Notes: generated from the sequence alone by a model not told the origin. 52,573 nt of DNA from Paenibacillus bovis (GCA_007679095.1 VEFU01000031.1:1-52573); one strand, 5' to 3'; shown: positions 35,212 through 42,549, counted from the stretch's first letter. Numbers and translations: made by a program.

Positions 35212-35871
35212 ATGCACACTTATTATTATCGTCAATGCCCTAACGACCATTATCCATATGTCATTCAACCTGGCGATACACTGAATTACATTGCTTTACG
35301 TTTAGAGAAAACAGTGTTCAGTATTTTAGCAGCTAACCCTGGACTAGATCCACATAATTTAAGAATTGGTCAATCTATTTGTATACCAGCATGCCCCCCA
35401 AATCATACTTCGAAGATAATTGAGCAAGGCGATACACTTTATCAAATTGCCCAAAACTATCAAGTCACTATTGAAAGTATTTTAGAAGCTAATCCAAGTG
35501 TAGATCCTAACTCACTTAGAGTTGGACAACGATTATGTATTCCTTCTGCCTGTGGAACAGGATTTACAGATGAACGTGCGATTATTCAAGCAATGCAACA
35601 TGATATAAATATGCTAAAAAAAGAAAGTCACATACAACAAACAAAACAAGCTAATTATGGAAAATCTACAAGAACAACAGCAGTTTTAAAAGCAACTAAG
35701 AGAGAGTTACAATTCGAGGACGCACCTGTAGTGTTTTCGGGAAATTATGAACATCACTTTACAACAGGCCAAAAATACGCATTCTATAAAGATGCTTCCA
35801 TGGGAGGTCAAAGAGGTATTTCGGTAATAGATAACTTCGGAGTTTGGCATACTTTTAACTATCGAGTATAA
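35212..35871 (+). CDS. Protein with two LysM domains, probably spore or cell wall associated
   Basis: 219 residues without signal peptide. LysM 1 (about 16-60: YVIQPGDTLNYIALRLEKTVFSILAANPGLDPHNLRIGQSICIP) and LysM 2 (about 68-112: KIIEQGDTLYQIAQNYQVTIESILEANPSVDPNSLRVGQRLCIP) bind peptidoglycan-like glycans. The remaining 100 residues contain no known domain; HHFTTGQKYAFYKDASMGGQRGISVID may be a small beta domain. LysM proteins lacking a signal peptide in spore formers often sit at the spore cortex-coat interface (as SafA does), which is my inference here. GGAGAG lies upstream of the ATG. Confidence 0.8.
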   Translation: MHTYYYRQCPNDHYPYVIQPGDTLNYIALRLEKTVFSILAANPGLDPHNLRIGQSICIPACPPNHTSKIIEQGDTLYQIAQNYQVTIESILEANPSVDPNSLRVGQRLCIPSACGTGFTDERAIIQAMQHDINMLKKESHIQQTKQANYGKSTRTTAVLKATKRELQFEDAPVVFSGNYEHHFTTGQKYAFYKDASMGGQRGISVIDNFGVWHTFNYRV

Positions 35872-35932
35872 AATGAAGAATTGGGAAAAATCCATTAAAG
35901 AAATTTATGTAATTCTGAACAATGTTTGTGCA

Positions 35933-36069
35933 AAAAGAGGCTGGCACAGAGGAATATGGTTGCAAATAAAAACCGAACTATCACTTTATTTCAAAAAAGA
36001 TAGTTCGGTCACCTTATCAATTATTAAAATTTTATAGTTACATTCAGGTCGTTTGTCTCAACCTCTTTT
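35933..36069. repeat. Copy B of the dispersed palindromic repeat (most complete)
   Basis: The outer arms AAAAGAGGCTGGCACA (35933-35948) and 36054-36069 (TGTCTCAACCTCTTTT) pair at 14 of 16 positions, one of them G-U. Inside, ACCGAACTATC (35972-35982) pairs perfectly with GATAGTTCGGT (35999-36009). The sequence lies between convergent genes and could stop transcription in both directions. The GAGGCTGG.ACA outer arm is, from memory, widespread between genes in Bacilli. Confidence 0.75.
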
Positions 36070-36104
36070 AAGTTCGTCTACATTCTTTTGTCCCAATCTT
36101 TATC

Positions 36105-37559
36105 TTACTGCAACACTAATTTTTTATCGACAATTTTATATACTAGATCAGCCGTATTTTGAATAAATGTTTGATCATGGGAAACAAAAATGATGGTTCC
36201 CTTATAGCCATGAATAAACTTCTCCAGAGCTTCTGTTGCATGAATATCTAAAAAGTTTGTTGGCTCATCAAGCAAAAGTATATTATATTCACCAAGAAAA
36301 AGCTGACACAGTTGGAGACGAATAGCCTCTCCTCCACTTAATGTTGTTACTTTTTTTTGTATATCTGTTCCAATGAATTGCATCGAATGTAAAACGCTAC
36401 GTAAGAATCCCTCCTCATAATCAGAGCGTATTTTCAAAAAATCAATAACCGTTTCCTCGGATGTGAATTGATAACTCATTTGTCTAAAGTAACCGATCTT
36501 AGCTTTCGGTGATATCGTTAAGTTTAAGCCCTGTTCTGCAATATAATGCAACAACGTGCTCTTTCCACTACCATTGTCTCCTGTAATGGCTATCTTCTTG
36601 CTTAGTGGGAATTGAAAATTCACATCATCGAGTAATATTTTATTTTCCACTTGCAATGTAAGTCTATCTGCCATTATCGGAAATTTATTATGCAGCTGCA
36701 ATGCTTTCGATTGGTGAAACATGATGGCTCTTTCTTCTTTCACTGCTTCTACTTCTGCAAGTTTTTCAATTCGCTGTTCAATTGCTTTTGCTGCACGTTG
36801 TACTGCTTTTTGACTAGTTCCTTTTGATTTTGTCTCAAACATCCTGTTAGCTTTTGCTTTAGCTTCTTTTTTCGACATACTTCCAGCTTGAGCAATTTTT
36901 TCAGCCTTTTTCATTTTTTCATGTGCAGCTTTTTCTAAACGTGCTTTCTCTTTTAAGAATTGTCCATGTGCTTGATTTTGTTGTTCTCTTTCTAATGACT
37001 TTTGTTCTCGATAATCGCTATAATTACCTGTATAAACCTTAACTTGACCGTTCTCTATTTCCCAAATGGTCGTCACTAGCTCATCCAAAACAGCACGGTC
37101 ATGGCTAATTATTACGAGTGCGCCATAATAATATCTTAATTCATCGAGTAAAAATTCAATTCCACTACGATCTAAGTGTGTAGTTGGCTCATCTATTAAT
37201 AACGCTTCATAATAATTGGTAAACAATTGAGCGAGCTTTAATCGCGTTTGTTCTCCTCCACTCATACCATTTGAATGATTTGGTACAGCTAGTTTCCCTA
37301 ATAAAGCTGGATCTGCCGCTTCAATCGACGGAGCCTCTAACTGCTGAAAATATCCACTTTCTACAAAGCGATGAACTTCTCCTTTATCAGGTTTTATTGT
37401 ACCAGCAAGTAACTTTAATAACGTACTTTTTCCAACACCATTTTTACCAACTATCCCAATACGATCAAATTGGTGTATAGCTAATCGGTCTATATTTAAA
37501 ATTTCCTTGTCTAAAAATGATACTTCTATATTTTTCAATTCAAAACAAATTTGTTCCAT
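36105..37559 (-). CDS. ABC-F family ribosome protection ATPase
   Basis: 484 residues with two ABC domains and no membrane segments. Domain 1: Walker A GKNGVGKST (about 37-45), signature MSGGEQ, Walker B EALLIDEPT, H-loop SHD. A charged, coiled-coil interdomain linker (about 185-280) is rich in Lys, Glu and Ala. Domain 2: GDNGSGKST, LSGGEA, ILLLDEPT, SHD. The length and layout resemble antibiotic-resistance ABC-F proteins such as Msr and Vml types, which displace macrolides, lincosamides or pleuromutilins from the ribosome. The class cannot be fixed from motifs alone, but the upstream leader with a macrolide-type stalling peptide supports a resistance role. GGAGG lies 7 nt before the ATG. Confidence 0.93.
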   Translation of the reverse strand: MEQICFELKNIEVSFLDKEILNIDRLAIHQFDRIGIVGKNGVGKSTLLKLLAGTIKPDKGEVHRFVESGYFQQLEAPSIEAADPALLGKLAVPNHSNGMSGGEQTRLKLAQLFTNYYEALLIDEPTTHLDRSGIEFLLDELRYYYGALVIISHDRAVLDELVTTIWEIENGQVKVYTGNYSDYREQKSLEREQQNQAHGQFLKEKARLEKAAHEKMKKAEKIAQAGSMSKKEAKAKANRMFETKSKGTSQKAVQRAAKAIEQRIEKLAEVEAVKEERAIMFHQSKALQLHNKFPIMADRLTLQVENKILLDDVNFQFPLSKKIAITGDNGSGKSTLLHYIAEQGLNLTISPKAKIGYFRQMSYQFTSEETVIDFLKIRSDYEEGFLRSVLHSMQFIGTDIQKKVTTLSGGEAIRLQLCQLFLGEYNILLLDEPTNFLDIHATEALEKFIHGYKGTIIFVSHDQTFIQNTADLVYKIVDKKLVLQ

Positions 37560-37570
37560 ATCGCTACCTC

Positions 37571-37642
37571 CGAAATTTTAAGATTTCGTATCGATAGCTT
37601 GGATCGATACGAGCTTATACGTGATTACACATAAGCTCGTAT
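37571..37642 (-). promoter_or_regulatory. Overlapping hairpins in front of the ABC-F gene (attenuator)
   Basis: In transcript order: H1 pairs 37642-37631 with 37618-37607 (12 bp). H2 pairs 37612-37603 with 37595-37586 (10 bp). H3 pairs 37588-37583 with 37576-37571 (6 bp) and ends next to the GGAGG of the ABC-F gene. H1 and H2 share 6 nt and H2 and H3 share 3 nt, so H1+H3 and H2 exclude each other. A ribosome halted near the end of leader 2 would open H1 and favour H2, freeing the ribosome-binding site. Confidence 0.6.
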
Positions 37643-37671
37643 TAAAAGAATAATAACATTACTGAACCCAT
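37642..37671 (-). CDS. Second leader peptide of the ABC-F gene (MGSVMLLFF)
   Basis: Nine codons, MGSVMLLFF, with a very good site GGAGGG at 37684-37679, 7 nt before the ATG. Its stop codon touches the first strand of hairpin H1, the normal position for a regulatory leader. An overlapping frame from an ATG at 37675 would give MYGFSNVIILLIRAYV but is only 3 nt from GGAGGG. Confidence 0.55.
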   Translation of the reverse strand: MGSVMLLFF

Positions 37672-37772
37672 ACATCTTCCCTCCAAATTTAAAAAATCAT
37701 AGACTGTCTACCTATGAATTGGAGTAAATAGATATGCCTTCCTAATTTACAAAAGTATAAAAATGGAGAAAC

Positions 37773-37803
37773 AAAAAGAAAGACAGAATAATCCGTCTTT
37801 CTT
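37773..37803 (-). terminator. Second terminator in the ABC-F leader
   Basis: GAAAGAC (37778-37784) pairs with GTCTTTC (37795-37801), extended by two A-T pairs; TTTTT follows on the minus strand. It lies between the two leader peptides and would stop most transcripts before the ABC-F gene. Confidence 0.7.
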
Positions 37804-37832
37804 CATAGCTAATATTGAAAATGAAGTTTATT

Positions 37833-37924
37833 AAAAAAGGACAGACTTATCCCATTTACTCTACTTAATAAGTAGAGCTAATGACCATATTCAATTACTG
37901 GGTCAACGTGGGAAATCGTAGTCT
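37833..37924 (-). terminator. Regulated terminator formed with the leader-1 codons
   Basis: On the minus strand AGACT (37924-37920) and TCCCA (37913-37909), inside the leader-1 codons, pair with TGGGA (37854-37850) and AGTCT (37847-37843); TTTTTT follows (37838-37833). Two inner stems make a three-way junction: TGACC/GGTCA (37905-37901 with 37886-37882) and CTCTACTT/AAGTAGAG (37877-37870 with 37866-37859). A ribosome halted on the first codons would cover the 5' strand and prevent termination. Confidence 0.65.
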
Positions 37925-37927
37925 CAT
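37895..37927 (-). CDS. Macrolide-type stalling leader peptide (MRLRFPTLTQ)
   Basis: Ten codons reading MRLRFPTLTQ, with GGAGG 10 nt before the ATG. The Bacillus licheniformis ErmD/ErmK leader is MTHSMRLRFPTLNQ, whose Arg-Leu-Arg motif stalls the ribosome when macrolides or ketolides are bound. Here only one residue of the shared ten differs, and the peptide begins directly with MRLR, a form known to be enough for stalling. The gene downstream is an ABC-F protein, not a methyltransferase. Confidence 0.8.
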   Translation of the reverse strand: MRLRFPTLTQ

Positions 37928-37963
37928 TTTTTAATAACCTCCAATTATATACAATCTAAAAAT

Positions 37964-37992
37964 ATTATATGATTTACTAAGGAAAATGTCAA
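37964..37992 (-). promoter_or_regulatory. Perfect-consensus sigma-A promoter of the ABC-F leader
   Basis: TTGACA (37992-37987), exactly 17 nt, TATAAT (37969-37964) on the minus strand. The -35 overlaps the T-run of the DUF2752 gene terminator. Transcription would begin near 37957, leaving a leader of about 400 nt before the ABC-F start. Confidence 0.85.
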
Positions 37993-38021
37993 AAGCCTCC
38001 TGCTAGAATGCCAGAGGCTTT
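37992..38021 (-). terminator. Terminator of the DUF2752 gene
   Basis: AAAGCCTC (37992-37999) pairs with GAGGCTTT (38014-38021), 12 nt after the stop. TTTTG follows and doubles as part of the next promoter. Confidence 0.7.
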
Positions 38022-38033
38022 GTAATTACTTTG

Positions 38034-38402
38034 TTAAATTGCAGTTGGCGCCATCCAACCAAATGTTTTTGTATTTCGTAAAATGAAAAATAATACTGCC
38101 ATGACAAGCATAGATGTCATAAGGACTTTGCTTGGTTTTAGCATTTTTTTCTTTTCTAAAACGAAATAAGTGGCTAATAAGGGCGCTATTATAAAAGCGA
38201 GCATATTCCATCTAAATGCTTGATACACATCTCCATCTAATAACGCTAATGCCGCTCTAGTCATTCCACATCCTGGACAATCAAGACCTGTTATCTTTTT
38301 AAAGATGCACGGAATATGTATATTGAACATTGGAGAAATCACTGTTAAGTACAATATTCCTATGGACAATACAGAAATTGCTATTACAATTTTCTTCTTC
38401 AT
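38034..38402 (-). CDS. DUF2752 membrane protein
   Basis: 122 residues with three hydrophobic segments (about 5-25, 68-84, 93-110). The conserved D-C-P-G-C-G-M-T-R-A motif (about 41-50) is the mark of DUF2752 proteins, whose function is unknown; the two cysteines might bind metal or form a redox pair. The gene follows the DUF4234 gene by 6 nt and is almost certainly co-transcribed with it, a pairing I recall in other Bacillaceae. Confidence 0.85.
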   Translation of the reverse strand: MKKKIVIAISVLSIGILYLTVISPMFNIHIPCIFKKITGLDCPGCGMTRAALALLDGDVYQAFRWNMLAFIIAPLLATYFVLEKKKMLKPSKVLMTSMLVMAVLFFILRNTKTFGWMAPTAI

Positions 38403-38408
38403 GAAGCA

Positions 38409-38750
38409 TCACACCAATTTGTTCACATTAGATTGTGCAATTGCCATAGAAACAATACCAAGTCCAAAGATACCGAGTACTAAGTAGATGATGCTCTCAT
38501 CACTTGCACGTACTCCCTTATTTTCTTGTGCTTGTTGAATGTGTTTTCCTAGTTGATAGTACCAGAATAATGAATAAATTCCACAAGTAATAATGCTTAA
38601 TAGAATTACTTTTCCACCACTGAATGATGAATCACCACTTAAATGGCCAATTTCATTCGTTAGTACATACATCCAATAGATTGCGTAAAGACCACAAGTA
38701 ATAAAATAAAGAAAAATAGCTAAACCAATACTTCTTTGCTGTACAGCCAT
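38409..38750 (-). CDS. DUF4234 membrane protein
   Basis: 113 residues from the ATG at 38750 with GGAGG 7 nt upstream (an ATG one codon earlier is possible). Three membrane segments: AIFLYFITCGLYAIYWMYVL (about 8-28), VILLSIITCGIYSLFWYYQLG (about 46-66) and IIYLVLGIFGLGIVSMAIAQ near the end. Two matching T-C-G-(L/I)-Y-x-(I/L)-(Y/F)-W motifs are typical of DUF4234. Function unknown. First gene of a two-gene unit. Confidence 0.82.
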   Translation of the reverse strand: MAVQQRSIGLAIFLYFITCGLYAIYWMYVLTNEIGHLSGDSSFSGGKVILLSIITCGIYSLFWYYQLGKHIQQAQENKGVRASDESIIYLVLGIFGLGIVSMAIAQSNVNKLV

Positions 38751-38931
38751 CATGTCCCCTCCTTCTACAATTTTCCACATTATTCTATCATACTTTCACT
38801 ATTGATTCTATTAAATTTTTATTTTTCAAGTAACTATAAGAATAATAGTAACTTACTATATTCAAATCTAATAAAAGTCAATAGTAATCTTATCAAAGAC
38901 CATCATATGAAATATAGAAATAATCTATGAC

Positions 38932-38963
38932 AAAAAAGTGTTAATCACTAGTGACTAACACTT
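38932..38963 (-). terminator. Terminator of the GyrI-like gene
   Basis: Nearly perfect palindrome AAGTGTTA/TAACACTT with inner TCACTAGTGA (38936-38963); on the minus strand a T-run follows. Confidence 0.85.
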
Positions 38964-38971
38964 AAAGTTAA

Positions 38972-39397
38972 CTATTCAATATTAAATATTATTTCTGTCT
39001 CTAATTTGGATTCATCTTCATGCCAATGACCATATACCTCTAAACTTGGCGGTATATGCCTGTTTCCCGAAGAATCTAGAATGGTATTGATTTTCTGATA
39101 GCTGCTATCCAACTTATAATATGGGCCAATATGTTTACAATAAGCAAATTTCTGTAATTCTATTTCTTTATGTTTCAATAAAGTTTCCTCACTAGGTCTA
39201 GCTGTTAATTCAATTCCTGCAAATACAATTCCGTCTGAGTCATATACTACATGATTCTTACCTTTATGGCTTAACCCATGCTTCTTTACTTCTGACCAAA
39301 CCGTGTCCAACAGTTGAGATATTGTTTCACTATATGGGGTGTTTTTATCATGGACTTTTGAAACGCCATATAACGAAAAAACTTTTTTCTCCTTCAT
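38972..39397 (-). CDS. GyrI-like small-molecule-binding domain protein
   Basis: 141 residues starting MKEKKVFSLYGVS, with GGAAG 8 nt upstream of ATG 39397; an in-frame ATG 5 codons earlier sits directly on its own GAGG. The whole protein fits a stand-alone GyrI-like/effector-binding fold: FAGIELTARPSEE, then KFAYCKHIGPYYKLDSSYQKI (typical Y-x-x-x-x-x-G-P) and LEVYGHWHEDESKLETEIIFNI at the end with the acidic binding residue. Such domains bind hydrophobic cations or inhibitors, but no partner or ligand is indicated. Confidence 0.75.
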   Translation of the reverse strand: MKEKKVFSLYGVSKVHDKNTPYSETISQLLDTVWSEVKKHGLSHKGKNHVVYDSDGIVFAGIELTARPSEETLLKHKEIELQKFAYCKHIGPYYKLDSSYQKINTILDSSGNRHIPPSLEVYGHWHEDESKLETEIIFNIE

Positions 39398-39503
39398 AAT
39401 CGTTGCTTCCATCCTCACACATCCCAATTAGCTTATTTTACTTATTGTCTTCAACATATATAAGCTAAAATCCTTTAAGTAAGCCAGTAAATATAAATAA
39501 TAT

Positions 39504-39902
39504 TCATACACTACTAATTTCTTCGATTACTTCTTTTAATTCTTTTGCAGAACTTTCTGTTAATGTATATAACGAGTGATTATCATTTAGATTCATAATG
39601 GATACAGAATTTTCATCTACCCATAAAAAGTAGGTCTCATTGTCTATTTTGATTTTATATTCTGGTTTTTCCACATTGACAATCCCTGGATGTTTTTTTG
39701 CTTGTTTAATTGCATGCAGTATTGTGTTGACCTTCCTCACTTCATCGGAAACATTTAACTCTGCCTGTTGATCGAATCGAACAATAGTTACATTAACAAC
39801 TTTTTCACTGTTAGAAGAGTTAATTTTACTGGACTGCTGTTGACAACCAAGTATTCCAATAATAAAAACAATCACGGTGGAAATGAACAAGACACTTTTC
39901 AT
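39504..39902 (-). CDS. Small predicted lipoprotein
   Basis: 132 residues. A signal peptide ends in lipobox I-L-G-C (Cys about residue 20), followed by a Gln/Ser/Asn-rich linker and a roughly 90-residue domain (VVNVTIVRFDQQAELNVSDEVRKVNTILHAIKQAKKHPG...YKIKIDNETYFLWVDENSVSIMNL). No known family is recognised with certainty; it somewhat resembles YhfM-like lipoproteins. The ATG follows directly on the T-run of the upstream hairpin, so its ribosome-binding site lies within that structure. Confidence 0.75.
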   Translation of the reverse strand: MKSVLFISTVIVFIIGILGCQQQSSKINSSNSEKVVNVTIVRFDQQAELNVSDEVRKVNTILHAIKQAKKHPGIVNVEKPEYKIKIDNETYFLWVDENSVSIMNLNDNHSLYTLTESSAKELKEVIEEISSV

Positions 39903-39903
39903 A

Positions 39904-39943
39904 AAAATCCCGGCCTTAATTTTATAAATTAGACGGGGTTTTT
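39904..39943 (-). terminator. Hairpin between acylphosphatase and lipoprotein genes
   Basis: On the minus strand AAAACCCCG pairs with CGGGATTTT, with TAATTT/AAATTA inside. The T-run ends only 1 nt before the lipoprotein ATG. It can terminate the acylphosphatase transcript or hide the ribosome-binding site of the lipoprotein gene. Confidence 0.6.
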
Positions 39944-39967
39944 AAGGGAAAGTTACAATGATTATTT

Positions 39968-40324
39968 TCATTTTCTTATAACAAAACTGTCTTCACAATC
40001 TTGTAGAGGTAAATCAATTGAAGTTATATTTTGAACAGATGCTCTCTTTAATGATTTCATACAATTAACTAGAAAGTTTATTTTTGATTCATTTCCTTGG
40101 AGTTCGGCTTCTACACTACCATCTGCTAAATTTTTTACCCAGCCGATCAATTGCAACCTTTGCGCCAAGCAGTTTACTTCTAAACGGAACCCTACGTTTT
40201 GAACCCTACCTGAAAAAGTAATATTCCTTCTAATAATATTTCCAGCTTCAAAGGATGGGATCTTAATACGATTCGCATGCCAGATGACATAATCTTCTCT
40301 CCATTTATTAATTAAACTCATCAT
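39968..40324 (-). CDS. Acylphosphatase with N-terminal extension
   Basis: 118 residues. The acylphosphatase domain (about 32-118) contains FSGRVQNVGFRLEV, with the phosphate-loop Arg, and GWVKNLADGSVEAELQG with the catalytic Asn. It hydrolyses acyl phosphates such as carbamoyl or acetyl phosphate. The first 30 residues (MMSLINKWREDYVIWHANRIKIPSFEAGN) are an extension not found in the usual 90-residue enzyme; no internal start with a better ribosome-binding site is seen. It stands alone. Confidence 0.87.
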   Translation of the reverse strand: MMSLINKWREDYVIWHANRIKIPSFEAGNIIRRNITFSGRVQNVGFRLEVNCLAQRLQLIGWVKNLADGSVEAELQGNESKINFLVNCMKSLKRASVQNITSIDLPLQDCEDSFVIRK

Positions 40325-40691
40325 TCTGTATGAACTCCTTTACACTTTTAATAGAAAAACAATTCTATTTTTTATTTGAATTACTTTTCGTGTGTAATTA
40401 TTTGCATATAGAATACACATAGGAAATATATGGTATATGAAATAGCTTACATGAATAAAGAACTCGGAGCAATAGTAGATTCAATATTGAGTGGTTACGA
40501 TTTGAACGAGAGATAAATCCGAACAATGCAAATATAACTATACCGCTTCGGAAATACACTAAGCTGACAACTTTAAATTCGTATAGATAATAGAAAAAGA
40601 CCGAACTATCTTGATTATTTTCAAGTTCTAGTTCAGTCCTTGGCTTTATCATTATTGTCCCTACGTTGATTATTACACCCGCCAAAATGTT
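40325..40691. other. Intergenic region with degenerate repeat copy C
   Basis: No convincing gene. ACCGAACTA (40600-40608) and TAGTTCAGT (40629-40637) form a hairpin with inner CTTGA/TCAAG, a decayed third copy of the CGAACTATC repeat. AAGCTGACA (40561-40569) resembles its left arm. CTTCGGAAATACAC (40547-40560) recalls the arm of the 7740-7791 hairpin. A 95-codon frame on the minus strand here has no family resemblance and covers these repeats. Confidence 0.5.
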
Positions 40692-41045
40692 TTACAATCT
40701 TTTTTTGTCCAAAATGTTAAATTCAATCAATTTCGCAAGTAAAGTAAAATCAAATGGTTTATTCCAAGGGAAACGAATGATTTCTTTCGTGTGTTTCAGA
40801 CCACTTTCCTTTATTTCATTGTCAAAGTGCATCATCGCTGCTTGTTCAGGAGCAACCGCTAAATGTTGTTTGGAAACACTAAAACCGATAATATATGTAT
40901 CATGGTCAGTAAACATAGGCTGATTCCACTTGGTTACTGGTACTAAACTTGGATATTTATTTGCTACCCATCCCAACACTTCTTCCGTACGCAAACGATG
41001 ATCAGGATGGTCAATCTTTGCAAGAATATCGGCAAAAACCTCCAT
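40692..41045 (-). CDS. DUF1801 / YdhG-like protein
   Basis: 117 residues starting at ATG with AAAGGAGG upstream. DUF1801 features: ILAKIDHPDHRLRTEEVLGWV, TKWNQPMFTDHDTYIIGFSVSKQHLAVAPEQAAM and KHTKEIIRFPWNKPFDFTLLAKLIEFNI. Relatives have been called iron chaperones (Fra) in Bacillus, but most family members are uncharacterised. Single gene. Confidence 0.85.
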   Translation of the reverse strand: MEVFADILAKIDHPDHRLRTEEVLGWVANKYPSLVPVTKWNQPMFTDHDTYIIGFSVSKQHLAVAPEQAAMMHFDNEIKESGLKHTKEIIRFPWNKPFDFTLLAKLIEFNILDKKRL

Positions 41046-41158
41046 ATCGTATCCTCCTTTCTATCATAAATTATATACAAGTTTATTTTATTGACCAATT
41101 ACATTTGTAATTTCCCGTTACTCCATTGCGGAATTATTTAATTATTGCACTATCAACT

Positions 41159-41199
41159 AAAAAAAGGGCCAAAGCAATTATGCTTTATAACCCCCTTTT
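41159..41199 (-). terminator. Terminator of the VOC gene
   Basis: Outer AAAAGGG/CCCTTTT and inner AAAGCA/TGCTTT stems (41162-41199); the minus strand continues with a T-run. Confidence 0.7.
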
Positions 41200-41203
41200 C
41201 ACT

Positions 41204-41611
41204 TTATTCTTGATAGCTAAATTGCCATTCGATATTAAATTTATCTTTTATACTACCATAACATTTTGTCCATGGAGTCTCTTGAAGTTCCATAATAACG
41301 GAACCTCCGTCTTTCAATTTCTCAAACGCTTCTCTTATTTCCGTTTCTTTATTGGAAATATAGCCTAATGAGAAATTGTTTCCTTGTTGTAATGGCATCC
41401 CTGGAAAATTATCAGAAATCATTAGGTTACCACCAGCAATTCTTAATTCTGTATGCATAACTAAATCTTTTGCACCTGGAGGTAATTCCTCTTCACTATG
41501 AATAGAACCAAATGTCATAATTTGCGGTTCCTCTAGTTTAAATACATTTACATAGAACATAATAGCATCTCGTGCATTTCCATCAAATCGGATGTATGGA
41601 TTCAAAGCCAT
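41204..41611 (-). CDS. VOC family protein (PhnB-like glyoxalase fold)
   Basis: 135 residues from ATG 41611 with AAGGAG 9 nt upstream; the longer frame has no such site. It has the PhnB-type layout: LNPYIRFDGNARDAIMFYVNVFK, then GAKDLVMHTELRIAGGNLMISDNFPG, QGNNFSLGYISNKETEIREAFEKLKDGGSVIMELQETPWTKCYGSIKDKFNIEWQFSY. Family members are metal-binding or metal-free proteins of mostly unknown substrate. Monocistronic. Confidence 0.9.
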   Translation of the reverse strand: MALNPYIRFDGNARDAIMFYVNVFKLEEPQIMTFGSIHSEEELPPGAKDLVMHTELRIAGGNLMISDNFPGMPLQQGNNFSLGYISNKETEIREAFEKLKDGGSVIMELQETPWTKCYGSIKDKFNIEWQFSYQE

Positions 41612-41781
41612 ATAAACCACTCCTTTTAATCTATTCATACCTATTTTAACACAAATTACCAAATAGCACGAACAGACGTTCTGATAAATTCAACTCTATT
41701 TATAAACCTTATGTAAATTTTTGCACTTACTTGTTATAATAAAGTCGTCTTTATTATTTCAAGTTGAGAGGATTACATACA

Positions 41782-42549
41782 TTGCGGGCAATGCGAAAAA
41801 TTTATCAGTTATTCAAAGACAAACCGCTTCATAAAGGCCTAATACTGAACTCTAAGTACGAAATACTTAACATCATTGGAACTGGTAGCTATGGAATAGT
41901 TTATCTTTGTAAGGAGTTACATACGAACGAGCTTCGAATCATTAAACAACTTCGCCCTAGTAAACGCCGGAAGGAAACAAATCTATTTGGAAAAGAAATG
42001 GATATATTAGAGACGTTACATCACACAAATATACCAAAGTTTATCGAATCATTTTTTTATGACGAACATTTTATGTATGTAATGGAGTTTATTAATGGAG
42101 AAAATCTGGAGGAACTTATTTTTCATCACAAGAAAGTGTTTAATGAACTAGAATCATTACTTCTTCTTAATCAATTACTAGAACTAGTAGCCCACCTTCA
42201 CGAAAATCATATATATCATCTTGATTTAAGAATTCCAAATTTGTTACTAAAAAACAACGAAGTATACATAATTGATTTTGGTCTTTCAAGGCTAGTCACC
42301 AACGAGGATGATCCTCTAGAGGTAAGCAAGATGAAATATCAAGATTATTATGATTTAGGAGAAATACTATTGTTTTTACTTTATACTACATACCCAGCTA
42401 AGCGTAAAAAAGCTCTCCCATGGACAGAAGAGCTTTCGTTAAAATTAGAAACTGTAAATTTGATTAAAAGCTTATTTGGTTTGCAGAAACCATATGAAAC
42501 AATAGCTGATATCTCCATAGATATAAAAAAGCAATTAATGCTCAAGTAA
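41782..42549 (+). CDS. Hanks-type Ser/Thr protein kinase (PrkD/YbdM-like)
   Basis: About 256 residues, a small single-domain kinase. Glycine loop IIGTGSYGIVY (about 32-42), catalytic Lys in LRIIKQLRP, catalytic loop HLDLRIPNLLL (H-L-D replaces H-R-D) and DFG in IIDFGLSR. The C-lobe is short, and no membrane or sensor domain is present, matching B. subtilis PrkD (YbdM) in size. Arg is missing from HRD and the C-lobe is compact, so activity is likely but untested. AGAGG is 10 nt before a TTG at 41782; an ATG at 41791 is the alternative start. It ends 7 nt from a convergent gene for a Ser/Arg/Tyr-rich CotG-like protein. Confidence 0.85.
   Translation: MRAMRKIYQLFKDKPLHKGLILNSKYEILNIIGTGSYGIVYLCKELHTNELRIIKQLRPSKRRKETNLFGKEMDILETLHHTNIPKFIESFFYDEHFMYVMEFINGENLEELIFHHKKVFNELESLLLLNQLLELVAHLHENHIYHLDLRIPNLLLKNNEVYIIDFGLSRLVTNEDDPLEVSKMKYQDYYDLGEILLFLLYTTYPAKRKKALPWTEELSLKLETVNLIKSLFGLQKPYETIADISIDIKKQLMLK

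Noticed and set aside
37625-37675. A 16-codon leader frame MYGFSNVIILLIRAYV before the ABC-F gene
   Set aside because: Its ATG is only 3 nt from GGAGGG, while the overlapping MGSVMLLFF start is 7 nt away; kept only as an alternative.
40398-40685. A 95-codon open frame on the minus strand
   Set aside because: No ribosome-binding site or family resemblance; it covers degenerate repeat copy C, so it is probably chance.
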